Source: Methanobacterium sp.
Lineage (GTDB): Archaea > Methanobacteriota > Methanobacteria > Methanobacteriales > Methanobacteriaceae
Length of the DNA: 7,929 nucleotides
Direction: 5' to 3'
NCBI GenBank assembly: GCA_030539815.1
Contig: JAUNXM010000092.1
Location: 1 to 7,929, forward strand
Shown here: positions 1 to 7,929 of the stretch, piece after piece
Numbering within the stretch: position 1 is the first letter of the stretch
Layout of the letters: every line of letters begins with the position of its first letter
Translations under genes and position numbers: made by a program
The notes under the pieces: model-generated
The model's input: only the letters and a program-made list of their open reading frames with translations
The model's database searches: none
Told to the model about the DNA's origin: nothing

Positions 1-32
1 TAAATGTTATGATATATGAGGAATTCTGGTGA
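1..32 (+). CDS. Possible 3' end of an upstream gene (partial)
   Basis: The frame that ends with TGA at 30-32 is open back to the window edge and would encode a C-terminus reading NVMIYEEFW. The stop lies 5 nt before the GTG start of nob1, a spacing typical of tightly packed archaeal operons. Only nine codons are visible, so an open frame of this length proves little. The product cannot be identified. The other two frames contain stops at 1-3 and 10-12. Confidence 0.25.
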   Translation, partial: NVMIYEEFW

Positions 33-37
33 AATAA

Positions 38-538
38 GTGAAAGAGAAAATTTACGTTCTAGATGCGTCTGGAATTATTGGGGGATTTATTTCTTCAAAA
101 CATAAAAATATCACAATTGGTGGTGTTTTATCCGAAATCAAAGATTTAAAATCCCAAATTGCGGTGCAATCAGCCTTGGATGATGGAAAAATCATTATCA
201 AAGAACCAGATTCAGATTCACTTAACCAGGTGCAAGACGCAATCGAAAATTCAGGTGACATTCTAAGGTTATCTGATGTGGATATGTCGCTAGTGGCCCT
301 GGCAGTGAATCTCAAGAATGATTATCACCCCCTGGTGGTTACTGATGATTATTCCATCCAGAACATTCTGAAAATTCTTAAAATTCCATACCAGAGTGTT
401 TTAACCAAGGGGATACAGGAAATTTATGGATGGATCAAAATCTGCAGGGGATGCCGTAAGAAATATCCTGCTGATTATAACTGGGAGGAGTGTGAAATAT
501 GCGGGGCAAATGTTTACCGCAAGCGGATCAAAAAGTAA
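38..538 (+). CDS. nob1: Nob1 rRNA-maturation endonuclease (PIN domain + zinc ribbon)
   Basis: Endoribonuclease of the Nob1 family, which trims the 3' end of pre-16S rRNA late in small-subunit assembly in the cytoplasm. Residues 1 to about 125 form a PIN nuclease domain. Acidic residues placed as in the family's metal site are D9 in VLDAS, E33 in LSEIKDL, D80/D82 in LSDVDMS and D103/D104 in VVTDDYS. A C-terminal zinc ribbon has two CxxC knuckles, C136/C139 (CRGC) and C152/C155 (CEIC), followed by a basic tail suited to RNA binding. The 166-aa length is normal for archaeal Nob1, which is shorter than the eukaryotic protein. The start is GTG: an in-frame TAA at 35-37 rules out anything upstream, and GGTGA at 28-32 sits 5 nt before it. 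The identification is firm; the catalytic assignments are inferred from motif position. Confidence 0.92.
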   Translation: MKEKIYVLDASGIIGGFISSKHKNITIGGVLSEIKDLKSQIAVQSALDDGKIIIKEPDSDSLNQVQDAIENSGDILRLSDVDMSLVALAVNLKNDYHPLVVTDDYSIQNILKILKIPYQSVLTKGIQEIYGWIKICRGCRKKYPADYNWEECEICGANVYRKRIKK

Positions 539-555
539 TCATTTTTTTGATGATC
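527..555 (+). terminator. Hairpin / oligo-T terminator after nob1
   Basis: ATCAAAAA (527-534) and TTTTTGAT (544-551) are exact complements separated by a 9-nt loop that contains the nob1 stop codon. The 3' arm lies in a run of seven T (542-548). Archaeal polymerase terminates at T-rich tracts with or without a stem, so the T run is probably the active part. It separates nob1 from the DUF2117 gene, which therefore needs its own promoter. Confidence 0.55.
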
Positions 556-633
556 TTTCCCTATGATTCATTTAAATTCAGACGTGCCCTGATTTAATGG
601 ATATTTTGAGATTTTTCCAGGTTAGACTTTTCC

Positions 634-717
634 CGGTGTAGGATAGATATTATTTAGAGTTTCCGTGTATTATAAGATAGATATTTTAGATCTGTCCAAG
701 TATTATAGAATATTTTT
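634..717 (+). repeat. Three degenerate direct elements, 33-34 bp period, upstream of the DUF2117 gene
   Basis: GATAGATATT occurs at 642-651 and again at 676-685 (period 34). Each copy is followed by a TTAGA-like sequence and preceded by a CCG(G)TGTA-like sequence. GTATTATA occurs at 667-674 and again at 700-707 (period 33), the second followed by GAATATTTTT, a worn version of the same unit. The array fills the middle of the 278-bp gap between nob1 and the DUF2117 gene. Spacing near three helical turns would put protein-binding sites on one DNA face, so an operator array is possible. AT-rich DNA gives chance repeats, but the two 10-mers are exact. Other TATA-like stretches (for example 743-752) lie closer to the gene, and no single promoter can be chosen with confidence. 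The rest of the gap shows no credible coding region. Confidence 0.45.
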
Positions 718-816
718 GTAAAAAAGCGGTTGAACTGATAACTTTAATTTTACAAAAACCTGTTTCCTTACTGTTCGGAGGAAATTATAATAAACATAGA
801 TGTTCTAAGGGGAACT

Positions 817-1938
817 ATGAATATGATGAAGATTGGCGTAGTGGTGCACGGGCCAGAAATAGTTGATTCAGGTCACGCCAAGCAGTTCCTTGATTTATTG
901 GAGGGTTATGGCTCGGTCAGGGCAAGACTGGGTGGAACTATGGGCCGGACTGCGGTCATCGATGCTCACTTGGAGAATAAAATCGATATCAGTCAGAAAC
1001 TTTTCCCCAGCCAGTCAGTGGATAAATTCAAGGATGAAAACTGTGATGTCATTTTTCTCATAAATTATGGTAAATCCAGTGTAACCGGACAATCCTTTGG
1101 ATACAAGGTTTACCACAACTGCCAGGATCAACCACCCCTTATACAGATGGAAAGACCAGGGGAGGCTGATGGTAGTGTGGTGCCCTGGAGAAAAGACCAG
1201 ATGGAACTGGCTGAAGAAATTGCCCATAAAATGGGCCTTCAACTTATCTTCCCAGATGATATTGAAAAAAAGTTATTCCCCAAAGATCCTTGTAAGGAAA
1301 TGCCTGATTCCATATGTCGGGATATTGCCGGAGTAGCCCCTGGGGAAAACATATTTGTCAATGGAATCGTGATCGGGAAATCCACATCTTTTGAGGTTGC
1401 CATAGTAGCTGAAGATGGTATTATAACCCAAATTATAGGTGGAGAACTCAAAAAACATGGTGTGGAGAAACTGGGGCCCATAAAACTTCAAAAAGCCATT
1501 GTGAAAACTGGATTACTTCGTAAATCCAGAGTTAAACCCCGAATACTTAAATCAAAAAGAAATAAAGAATATTACACTATTTCTTATCTAAACCATGCTG
1601 CGGAGGATATTTACCGGTTGAAAAATGCCGATATGGTGGTCACGGTGGGGGATGACACCACACTGGTTGCTGCCGATATACTTTACCGTTTCAACGTACC
1701 AATAATAGGCATAACCGATGGAGATGTGGATAAAGTTGTTGAAGAAGGTTTTAAAGCTGAAGGTTCTTTGGTTGTTGAACTTGAGAGTGGTTGGGATGAT
1801 CTGGTGGGTGATAAAATCTTTTTAGAACTTTTCAACCGTGAAGAGACCATAGAAATAGAAAATGTAGAAAATTTTAAAAGTAAATTGCTACAGATTATTA
1901 GTAATATAACCAGCCAATATCAGGTTAAGTACAGTTGA
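817..1938 (+). CDS. DUF2117-family conserved archaeal protein, function unknown
   Basis: A 373-aa soluble protein with no signal peptide or membrane segment, recognised as the DUF2117 type found in methanogens; its role is not known. The N-terminal part (about 1-110) opens with a beta-strand motif [18 protein letters not shown] and contains [16 protein letters not shown], which looks like a nucleotide- or phosphate-binding fold. The C-terminal part has [15 protein letters not shown] (G278, D279, D280, T281, T282) followed by [12 protein letters not shown] (D301, G302, D303). This loosely resembles the GGDGT loop and following strand of NAD-kinase-like folds, but that is inference from pattern only. 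A Lys/Arg-rich patch lies in the middle (about 228-250). Start choice: ATG 817, with AAGGGGA at 807-813 close upstream; ATG 823 or 826 (giving MKIGVV) is equally possible and fits the conserved start better. It stands alone, with a terminator before it and a long gap after it. Confidence 0.8.
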   Translation: MNMMKIGVVVHGPEIVDSGHAKQFLDLLEGYGSVRARLGGTMGRTAVIDAHLENKIDISQKLFPSQSVDKFKDENCDVIFLINYGKSSVTGQSFGYKVYHNCQDQPPLIQMERPGEADGSVVPWRKDQMELAEEIAHKMGLQLIFPDDIEKKLFPKDPCKEMPDSICRDIAGVAPGENIFVNGIVIGKSTSFEVAIVAEDGIITQIIGGELKKHGVEKLGPIKLQKAIVKTGLLRKSRVKPRILKSKRNKEYYTISYLNHAAEDIYRLKNADMVVTVGDDTTLVAADILYRFNVPIIGITDGDVDKVVEEGFKAEGSLVVELESGWDDLVGDKIFLELFNREETIEIENVENFKSKLLQIISNITSQYQVKYS

Positions 1939-1951
1939 TGTGAAGAGTGAT

Positions 1952-2027
1952 AGTTGATCTAAGGAGATCTTAACTCAAGAATTTATTAAACTATAGTTTT
2001 CTTCAGCGGATTATACTGCCAAATGGC
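1952..2027 (+). promoter_or_regulatory. Small inverted repeats in the gap after the DUF2117 gene
   Basis: Three short dyads follow one another. GATCT/AGATC at 1956-1960 and 1965-1969 has an AAGG loop and imperfect flanking AGTT/AACT pairing. AAACTATAGTTT, a perfect 12-bp palindrome at 1988-1999, is followed by a pyrimidine-rich TTCTTC. GCCA-AA-TGGC lies at 2018-2027. The second, with its T-rich downstream side, could help terminate the DUF2117 transcript; the third could be an operator. None is a strong terminator and none matches a regulator site I can name. The gap of about 286 bp to mmp2 contains no coding region I can support. Confidence 0.3.
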
Positions 2028-2122
2028 TTGTTATTAACTAACCATAAAAAGATAACTCTTAATCATTTTGAATATAAATTTACGGTAATACGAACTAATT
2101 AAATCACATTGAATAATTGGAT

Positions 2123-2136
2123 ATCATTGAAATGAT
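2123..2136 (+). promoter_or_regulatory. Palindromic candidate operator upstream of mmp2
   Basis: ATCATT (2123-2128) and AATGAT (2131-2136) are exact complements around a 2-nt GA spacer. The dyad lies just before the first TATA-like box (2141-2148) of the mmp operon control region, where a repressor or activator could act. Related direct motifs ATTGAATAATTG (2108-2119) and ATTGAATGATTG (2167-2178) flank it. The dyad is real in the sequence; regulatory use is inference. Confidence 0.35.
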
Positions 2137-2141
2137 GGGGT

Positions 2142-2204
2142 TATAAATGGTATTATTTGGATTATGATTGAATGATTGTATATAAATGGTATTATTTGGA
2201 TTAT
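2142..2204 (+). repeat. Perfect 24-bp direct repeat, 39-bp period, in the mmp operon leader
   Basis: The 24 bases at 2142-2165 are repeated without mismatch at 2181-2204. The unit begins TATAAATGG and ends TTTGGATTAT, and its first eight bases start again at 2202-2209, so the second copy runs into a partial third. The 15-bp spacer contains ATTGAATGATTG, itself a relative of 2108-2119. Each copy brings a TATA-like box, so this may be a duplicated promoter or a pair of regulator sites. A recent local duplication by slippage is also possible. Confidence 0.75.
2179..2186 (+). promoter_or_regulatory. Likely TATA box of the mmp operon
   Basis: TATATAAA at 2179-2186 is a good archaeal TATA box. Initiation about 22-27 nt downstream would fall near 2205-2212, just ahead of the GAGGTG ribosome binding site at 2214-2219 and the preferred TTG start at 2225. 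A second candidate, TTATAAAT at 2141-2148, lies in the first copy of the 24-bp repeat and would start a transcript about 38 nt earlier. No convincing BRE can be read at either. Confidence 0.5.
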
Positions 2205-2213
2205 AAATGAATC

Positions 2214-3221
<1,008 letters not shown>

Positions 3222-3222
3222 G

Positions 3223-4738
<1,516 letters not shown>

Positions 4739-4755
<17 letters not shown>

Positions 4756-5161
4756 TAAAGTCACCAGGATGTTTGTACTGGGACCAAAGGCCCAGTTAAG
4801 CCAAAGTGAACTGGTGGGAAAACTGCACATGCTAGAATTACCCTTAACCATTAAATCCACTTGTTACGGGGCAGTGATACATGGGGAAGAAAAGGATGTG
4901 TTAGAAGCAGTAAATAGGATAAGAAAACTAGATCCATCTAATATTTTCACAAAAGACCGGGGATTTCCACCAGGAGACCCCCGAAGATGTCGTGCAAAGA
5001 GGGGAGCAGCTAGGGAAGGATTCCACCAGCTGGAAAAAGAATACGAATTACTGGAATATGTTTGTGACGCACTGGAAAACCCGGAAAAAGTAAGTTTGGA
5101 AGAACCAGGGAAAGTCACACCTGAAGATTTTAAAAAAATTGCCCAGGAGTGTGAAAAATGA
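4739..5161 (+). CDS. mmp6: Methanogenesis marker protein 6
   Basis: A 140-aa soluble protein recognised as Mmp6, a family confined to methanogens and relatives, with no known biochemical activity. The N-terminal half (8-65) alternates strands and helices in ferredoxin-like style: [17 protein letters not shown], then [10 protein letters not shown] with C42 and H48, then a helix EAVNRIRKL. The conserved core is [19 protein letters not shown] (74-92), a very basic loop with C84 that could bind an anionic partner or cofactor. The C-terminal part is helical and acidic, with C109 and C138. ATG 4739 is chosen because GAGGGGGA at 4723-4730 lies 8 nt upstream; a longer reading from 4700 would add 13 residues with no such site. 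The gene starts inside mmp3 and ends in an ATGA overlap with the next gene, so it is probably translated by coupling. Confidence 0.88.
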
Positions 5162-5535
5162 ATATCAATCCATCCTCAAAAGGAGAAGAACTGGTACCAA
5201 TAGCCATGGCCATTCATCAACTGGTTAATGGACTCCCCATTACCATGCGCACACTTAACAATCCCGGTGTACGTATTGAAGAAGGAAAGGTTCTGGATAG
5301 TAACTACACCGGACCAGTACTGGAAGAAGTTCTAAAAAGTGGTAAAATGGTGCAAAAAATTCCTGAAAAGGGTGAATATGAAGGCACACCGGTGGTAGTA
5401 GTTCCTGTAATGGAAGAAGGGCAAATTATCGCGGCAATGGGAGTAGTTGACATAACTAAGGGAATTTATAGTGATATAATGGAGATAACAAAAAGACCAG
5501 AAGAATTCACCGAGTCCCGGGGTGGTCAACAGTGA
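5158..5535 (+). CDS. DUF2111-family protein, function unknown
   Basis: A 125-aa protein of the DUF2111 type, found in methanogens with no assigned function. It has no cysteine, no membrane segment and no signal peptide, so it is unlikely to bind an iron-sulfur cluster itself. Residues 10-35 form a helix ([18 protein letters not shown]). The second half (76-110) has two strands and a helix, [19 protein letters not shown] and [15 protein letters not shown], resembling the core of small-ligand sensor folds such as GAF; this is a pattern impression only. The ATG overlaps the mmp6 stop (ATGA), with AGGAG at 5145-5149 upstream, and its own stop overlaps the mmp5 GTG. That fixed position between mmp6 and mmp5 argues for a role in the same process, perhaps as sensor or regulatory subunit. 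Confidence 0.82.
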   Translation: MNINPSSKGEELVPIAMAIHQLVNGLPITMRTLNNPGVRIEEGKVLDSNYTGPVLEEVLKSGKMVQKIPEKGEYEGTPVVVVPVMEEGQIIAAMGVVDITKGIYSDIMEITKRPEEFTESRGGQQ

Positions 5536-6041
5536 AAATAGCTGTTTTCCCACCAAATTCTCTGATACTGGCAGATATGGTGGAGCGAAGAGGTCATGAA
5601 CCTCTGGTCATCCAGAAAGAAATTCGTAAAAAGGTCACTGACCCGGAAATAGACTCACCTCCCTTTAACATTACTGAAGAAGAACCCATAAAAGGCCTTA
5701 AATACGCTGCAATTGAAGTTCCATCTGGAGTAAGGGGAAGAATGGCCATATTTGGGCCAATTATTGACGAAGCTGAAGCTGCCATAATCATGGAAGATGC
5801 ACCTTATGGATTTGGATGTATAGGATGTGCCCGTACCAATGAACTTTCAATGTATTTCCTGCGCAAGCGAGGTATTCCAGTTCTGGAAATTCACTACCCA
5901 GAAACCAGGGAAGAAACCATGGAAGTGGTTAATCGGATCAACACGTTCCTAGACGCGTTAGAAAAACCAGATGAATCTGGGGAAGATGGAAAGACCGATG
6001 AACCTCAAGAGGCAGAAACCAAGGAGCAGGTGGAGGAATAA
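5532..6041 (+). CDS. mmp5: Methanogenesis marker protein 5
   Basis: A 169-aa protein of the Mmp5 family, activity unknown. It opens with a strand [18 protein letters not shown]. The centre contains [16 protein letters not shown] and then [17 protein letters not shown], with a CxxC pair C96/C99 suited to metal or cluster binding or thiol chemistry. Next comes [18 protein letters not shown] and a helix [11 protein letters not shown]. That order (acidic strand, CxxC, helix, IPVL strand, T-rich turn, R-x(3)-F/L helix) resembles the end of 2-hydroxyacyl-CoA dehydratase HgdA/HgdB-type domains and the N-terminal domain of the next protein, Mmp15. The last 24 or so residues are Glu/Asp/Lys-rich and probably disordered. 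The GTG start is fixed by the GTGA overlap with the previous gene and by GGGGTGGT at 5519-5526. The family call is fairly sure; the dehydratase likeness is inference. Confidence 0.85.
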   Translation: MKIAVFPPNSLILADMVERRGHEPLVIQKEIRKKVTDPEIDSPPFNITEEEPIKGLKYAAIEVPSGVRGRMAIFGPIIDEAEAAIIMEDAPYGFGCIGCARTNELSMYFLRKRGIPVLEIHYPETREETMEVVNRINTFLDALEKPDESGEDGKTDEPQEAETKEQVEE

Positions 6042-6042
6042 A

Positions 6043-7293
6043 ATGGTAAAAATAGCTCAAATTTCATGTGGAACAGAGTACAGTGGGGTTCAAAAGGAGA
6101 TTGAAAAGGCAGCAGCCACCTTTGGAGCAGAAATTGTCATCCCCGAAGCAGACCTGGACTATATTGACGAAGCATACCATAAATTCGGATTCAACGCTGC
6201 CAGTAGCAGTATAAGGTTAATGATTGCCCGTGCCATGTCCCTGGCGGAAGGAAAATCCGAAGCAGATGCAGTTTTCATAGCCACCTGTTTCCGATGTGCC
6301 GAAGGAGCCCTGGTAAGAAATGAAGTAAGACGTTTCATACAAGAAAACACCAACTTACCAGTGGTTACATATTCCTTTACCGAACGAACCAAAGCTGATG
6401 AGCTCTTCATTAGAATGGAGGCACTCTCCACCATTGTCGCCCGTAAAAGTTTACTGGCCAGGGAAAAACAGGAAGGACTCACTTTGGGTATAGATTCAGG
6501 TTCAACCACCACTAAAGTAGTCTTAATGGAAAATAACAAGATAATAGGCACCGGATGGTTGCCAACCACCGATGTTATTAGCTGTACTAAAGAAGGGATG
6601 GACCAGGCCTTTGAAGGAACCGGATATAAATTTGAAGACGTGGATGGGGTGGGAGTCACCGGTTACGGTCGATTAACTATTGGTAAACACTTGAATGCTG
6701 CCCTTATACAAGAAGAACTCTCTGTTAACTCCAAAGGGGCTGTTTACTTGGCAGGACATCAGAGGGGTGAAGCCACTGTACTGGACATAGGGGGTATGGA
6801 TAACAAAGTCATCACCGTCAACGATGGTATTCCCGACAACTTCACTATGGGTGGAATATGTGCCGGAGCCTCAGGAAGATTCCTGGAAATTACCTCCCGA
6901 CGTTTAGGGGTGGATATAAGTGAACTTGGGCCCCTTGCTCTCAAGGGAGACTACAAAAAAGCAATCCTGAACAGTTACTGCATAGTATTCGGTATTCAGG
7001 ATCTGGTAACATCTCTGGCTGCAGGTGGTGCTAAAGAGGATGTAGCGGCAGCAGCATGTCATTCTGTTGCTGAACAGGTCTATGAACAACAATTACAGGA
7101 AATTGATGTGAGAGAGCCCCTGATCCAGGTTGGGGGAACCAGCTTAATAGGTGGACTGGTGGACGCAGTCAGCACGGTACTAGGGGGAATGGATGTTATT
7201 GTACCGGAATACTCCCAGTACATCGGAGCTGTGGGAGGCGCCCTACTGGTTTCTGGGTTGGGAGAACAGACAGATTTTGGGGCTAAAAAATAA
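6043..7293 (+). CDS. mmp15: Methanogenesis marker protein 15 (dehydratase-activator-type ATPase)
   Basis: A 416-aa protein. Residues about 147-416 form an ASKHA ATPase domain of the HgdC/BadF/BadG/BcrA/BcrD activator type, which spends ATP to push one electron at very low potential onto a partner. Visible motifs are phosphate-1 [10 protein letters not shown] (149-158), VTGYGR (205-210), phosphate-2 DIGGMDNK (248-255), [11 protein letters not shown] (270-280) with C273, SYCIVFG (311-317) with C313, and the adenosine motif VGGTSL (363-368). C273 and C313 are 40 residues apart, close to the spacing of the two cysteines by which each HgdC monomer holds half of a bridging [4Fe-4S] cluster. Residues 1 to about 140 are an extra domain with C9 (ISCGTEYSG) and CxxC C82/C85 ([10 protein letters not shown]). 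The start is ATG 6043, with GGAGG at 6032-6036, directly after mmp5; a start at 5971 would lie inside mmp5. It is likely a homodimer that reduces an MCR-related target (inferred). Confidence 0.92.
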   Translation: MVKIAQISCGTEYSGVQKEIEKAAATFGAEIVIPEADLDYIDEAYHKFGFNAASSSIRLMIARAMSLAEGKSEADAVFIATCFRCAEGALVRNEVRRFIQENTNLPVVTYSFTERTKADELFIRMEALSTIVARKSLLAREKQEGLTLGIDSGSTTTKVVLMENNKIIGTGWLPTTDVISCTKEGMDQAFEGTGYKFEDVDGVGVTGYGRLTIGKHLNAALIQEELSVNSKGAVYLAGHQRGEATVLDIGGMDNKVITVNDGIPDNFTMGGICAGASGRFLEITSRRLGVDISELGPLALKGDYKKAILNSYCIVFGIQDLVTSLAAGGAKEDVAAAACHSVAEQVYEQQLQEIDVREPLIQVGGTSLIGGLVDAVSTVLGGMDVIVPEYSQYIGAVGGALLVSGLGEQTDFGAKK

Positions 7294-7308
7294 GCCGGGG
7301 ATCACAAA

Positions 7309-7878
7309 ATGCAGGTCGAATGCTACGATGAAAATGGGCGTGAAGTCTACGACATGATCCTGAGACACATTCTACAGGAAGTACAAGTAGTCCGCGCAGT
7401 GAAAGATGTTCAGATATACGTGGATCCCCGTGAACCAGTGTTTATCATCGTGGTTCAGTATGAGAAAACAGCCCCTCCAGTGGTCATGGAGGACTTTACT
7501 GAATTCGAATATGATGCCGAAGCCAATGAAGCTTTCATAAGGATAAAAGATGAAAACTACCTACCCGAACTTCTGAAGAAACTCTGGGAACTTGAGGGAA
7601 GGAATAAAATTCACCAACCCAGTCGATTTGAGGTTATTATAGATGACCCTCAAATTAAACTGGAAGGAATGGTGGTTCACGACCCTGAAGAAGACCTGAA
7701 AAAGAAGGTTTACGATGCGATCTTCCGGATCATTCCTGAAGGATTCAGAGTGGTGGAACACTACTCAGAGGGTAATATCATAGCCTTGACCTGTTCCGAT
7801 GAGTACATTAAAGAAGAATACCTGGAAAAAACTCGCCAGATCATTAAAAAAATGCAAGAGAATAAGAAATCATATTAA
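7309..7878 (+). CDS. mmp17: Methanogenesis marker protein 17
   Basis: A 189-aa soluble protein of the Mmp17 family, restricted to methanogens and relatives and reported as a component of the McrC-containing MCR activation assembly (recalled). It appears to have two alpha/beta halves with a related opening: VYDMILRHILQEVQVV (13-28) and VYDAIFRIIPEGFRVV (134-149) align without gaps with eight identities in 16. Between them lie acidic strands (about 55-75) and a helix near 80-95. There are only two cysteines, C5 and C162, so it is not a self-contained ferredoxin. The C-terminus is a charged Lys/Glu helix. The start is ATG 7309, with GGGGATCA at 7297-7304, 15 nt after the mmp15 stop. It is the last gene before the terminator. 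Confidence 0.88.
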   Translation: MQVECYDENGREVYDMILRHILQEVQVVRAVKDVQIYVDPREPVFIIVVQYEKTAPPVVMEDFTEFEYDAEANEAFIRIKDENYLPELLKKLWELEGRNKIHQPSRFEVIIDDPQIKLEGMVVHDPEEDLKKKVYDAIFRIIPEGFRVVEHYSEGNIIALTCSDEYIKEEYLEKTRQIIKKMQENKKSY

Positions 7879-7882
7879 TTCT

Positions 7883-7918
7883 AAAATCCCAAGGGATTTT
7901 TAAAATTAATTTAATTAA
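7883..7918 (+). terminator. Terminator of the mmp operon
   Basis: AAAATCCC (7883-7890) pairs exactly with GGGATTTT (7893-7900), with a tight turn around CAAG. A T-rich stretch follows (five T at 7897-7901, then TTAATTTAATT). It begins 5 nt after the mmp17 stop, so mmp17 closes the operon. The remaining bases to the window end are AT-rich and hold no feature I can support. Confidence 0.75.
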
Positions 7919-7929
7919 AAAATTAATGC

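Noticed and set aside
598..642. Short ATG open frame of 14 codons in the leader before the DUF2117 gene
   Set aside because: No ribosome binding site or coding signal; too short to distinguish from chance.
634..717. The spaced repeats upstream of the DUF2117 gene as a CRISPR fragment
   Set aside because: The shared units are only about 10-20 bp and degenerate, with no unique spacers of constant length between identical repeats.
777..808. GGAGGAAA (777-784) followed by ATG-TTC-TAA at 800-808 as a leader peptide
   Set aside because: The spacing from the purine tract to this ATG is too long and the frame is two codons; more likely chance in the 5' leader.
5971..6042. Longer reading of mmp15 from ATG 5971
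   Set aside because: It lies wholly inside the mmp5 coding sequence in another frame and gives a basic, unlike-family leader; ATG 6043 has GGAGG 6 nt upstream and begins at the conserved [14 protein letters not shown].
6159..6659. Minus-strand open frame of 166 codons opposite mmp15
   Set aside because: Ser/Leu/Pro-rich composition typical of antisense translation, fully covered by conserved mmp15 motifs on the + strand.

Overview
This window looks like a stretch of a methanogenic archaeal chromosome, most likely a Methanobacteriales member such as Methanobacterium. The lineage call is inference: genes of roughly 40% GC, very AT-rich intergenic DNA, strong GGAGG-type ribosome binding sites, GTG and TTG starts, an archaeal Nob1 rRNA-processing nuclease, and above all a dense block of methanogenesis marker proteins (Mmp) that are essentially confined to methanogens and their methane-oxidising relatives. 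All genes lie on the + strand. There is no sign of mobile elements, tRNA, rRNA or CRISPR.

Region 1 (1-555): possibly the last few codons of an upstream gene, then nob1, an endonuclease for 16S rRNA 3'-end maturation (PIN domain plus zinc ribbon), ending in a hairpin/oligo-T terminator. Region 2 (about 556-1938): an AT-rich leader with three degenerate elements spaced 33-34 bp apart, then a conserved archaeal protein of unknown function (DUF2117 family). Region 3 (1939-2224): an AT-rich control region with small inverted repeats and a perfect 24-bp direct repeat at 39-bp period. Each copy carries a TATA-like box, so it is probably the promoter region of the operon that follows.

Region 4 (2225-7878): a compact seven-gene operon, mmp2 - mmp3 - mmp6 - DUF2111 gene - mmp5 - mmp15 - mmp17. 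Three junctions overlap (17, 4 and 4 bp) and three have short gaps (11, 1 and 15 bp), which implies one transcript and translational coupling. A GC hairpin with a T-rich tail follows at 7883-7918.

How the genes may work together: several Mmp proteins, notably Mmp3 and Mmp17, have been reported with McrC and the A2 ATPase in the complex that reductively activates methyl-coenzyme M reductase (MCR), whose nickel cofactor F430 must be lowered to Ni(I). Mmp15 is an ATPase of the 2-hydroxyacyl-CoA dehydratase-activator type and keeps both cysteines expected to hold a subunit-bridging [4Fe-4S] cluster, the classic design for ATP-driven low-potential electron injection. Mmp5 carries a CxxC motif in a context resembling both the extra N-terminal domain of Mmp15 and part of the dehydratase partner subunits. 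The operon therefore reads as a candidate ATP-dependent electron-delivery or cofactor-maturation module for MCR. Mmp2 (PurM/HypE-like), Mmp6 and the DUF2111 protein are partners of unknown role. Family names rest on recall and motif reading, not on a search.
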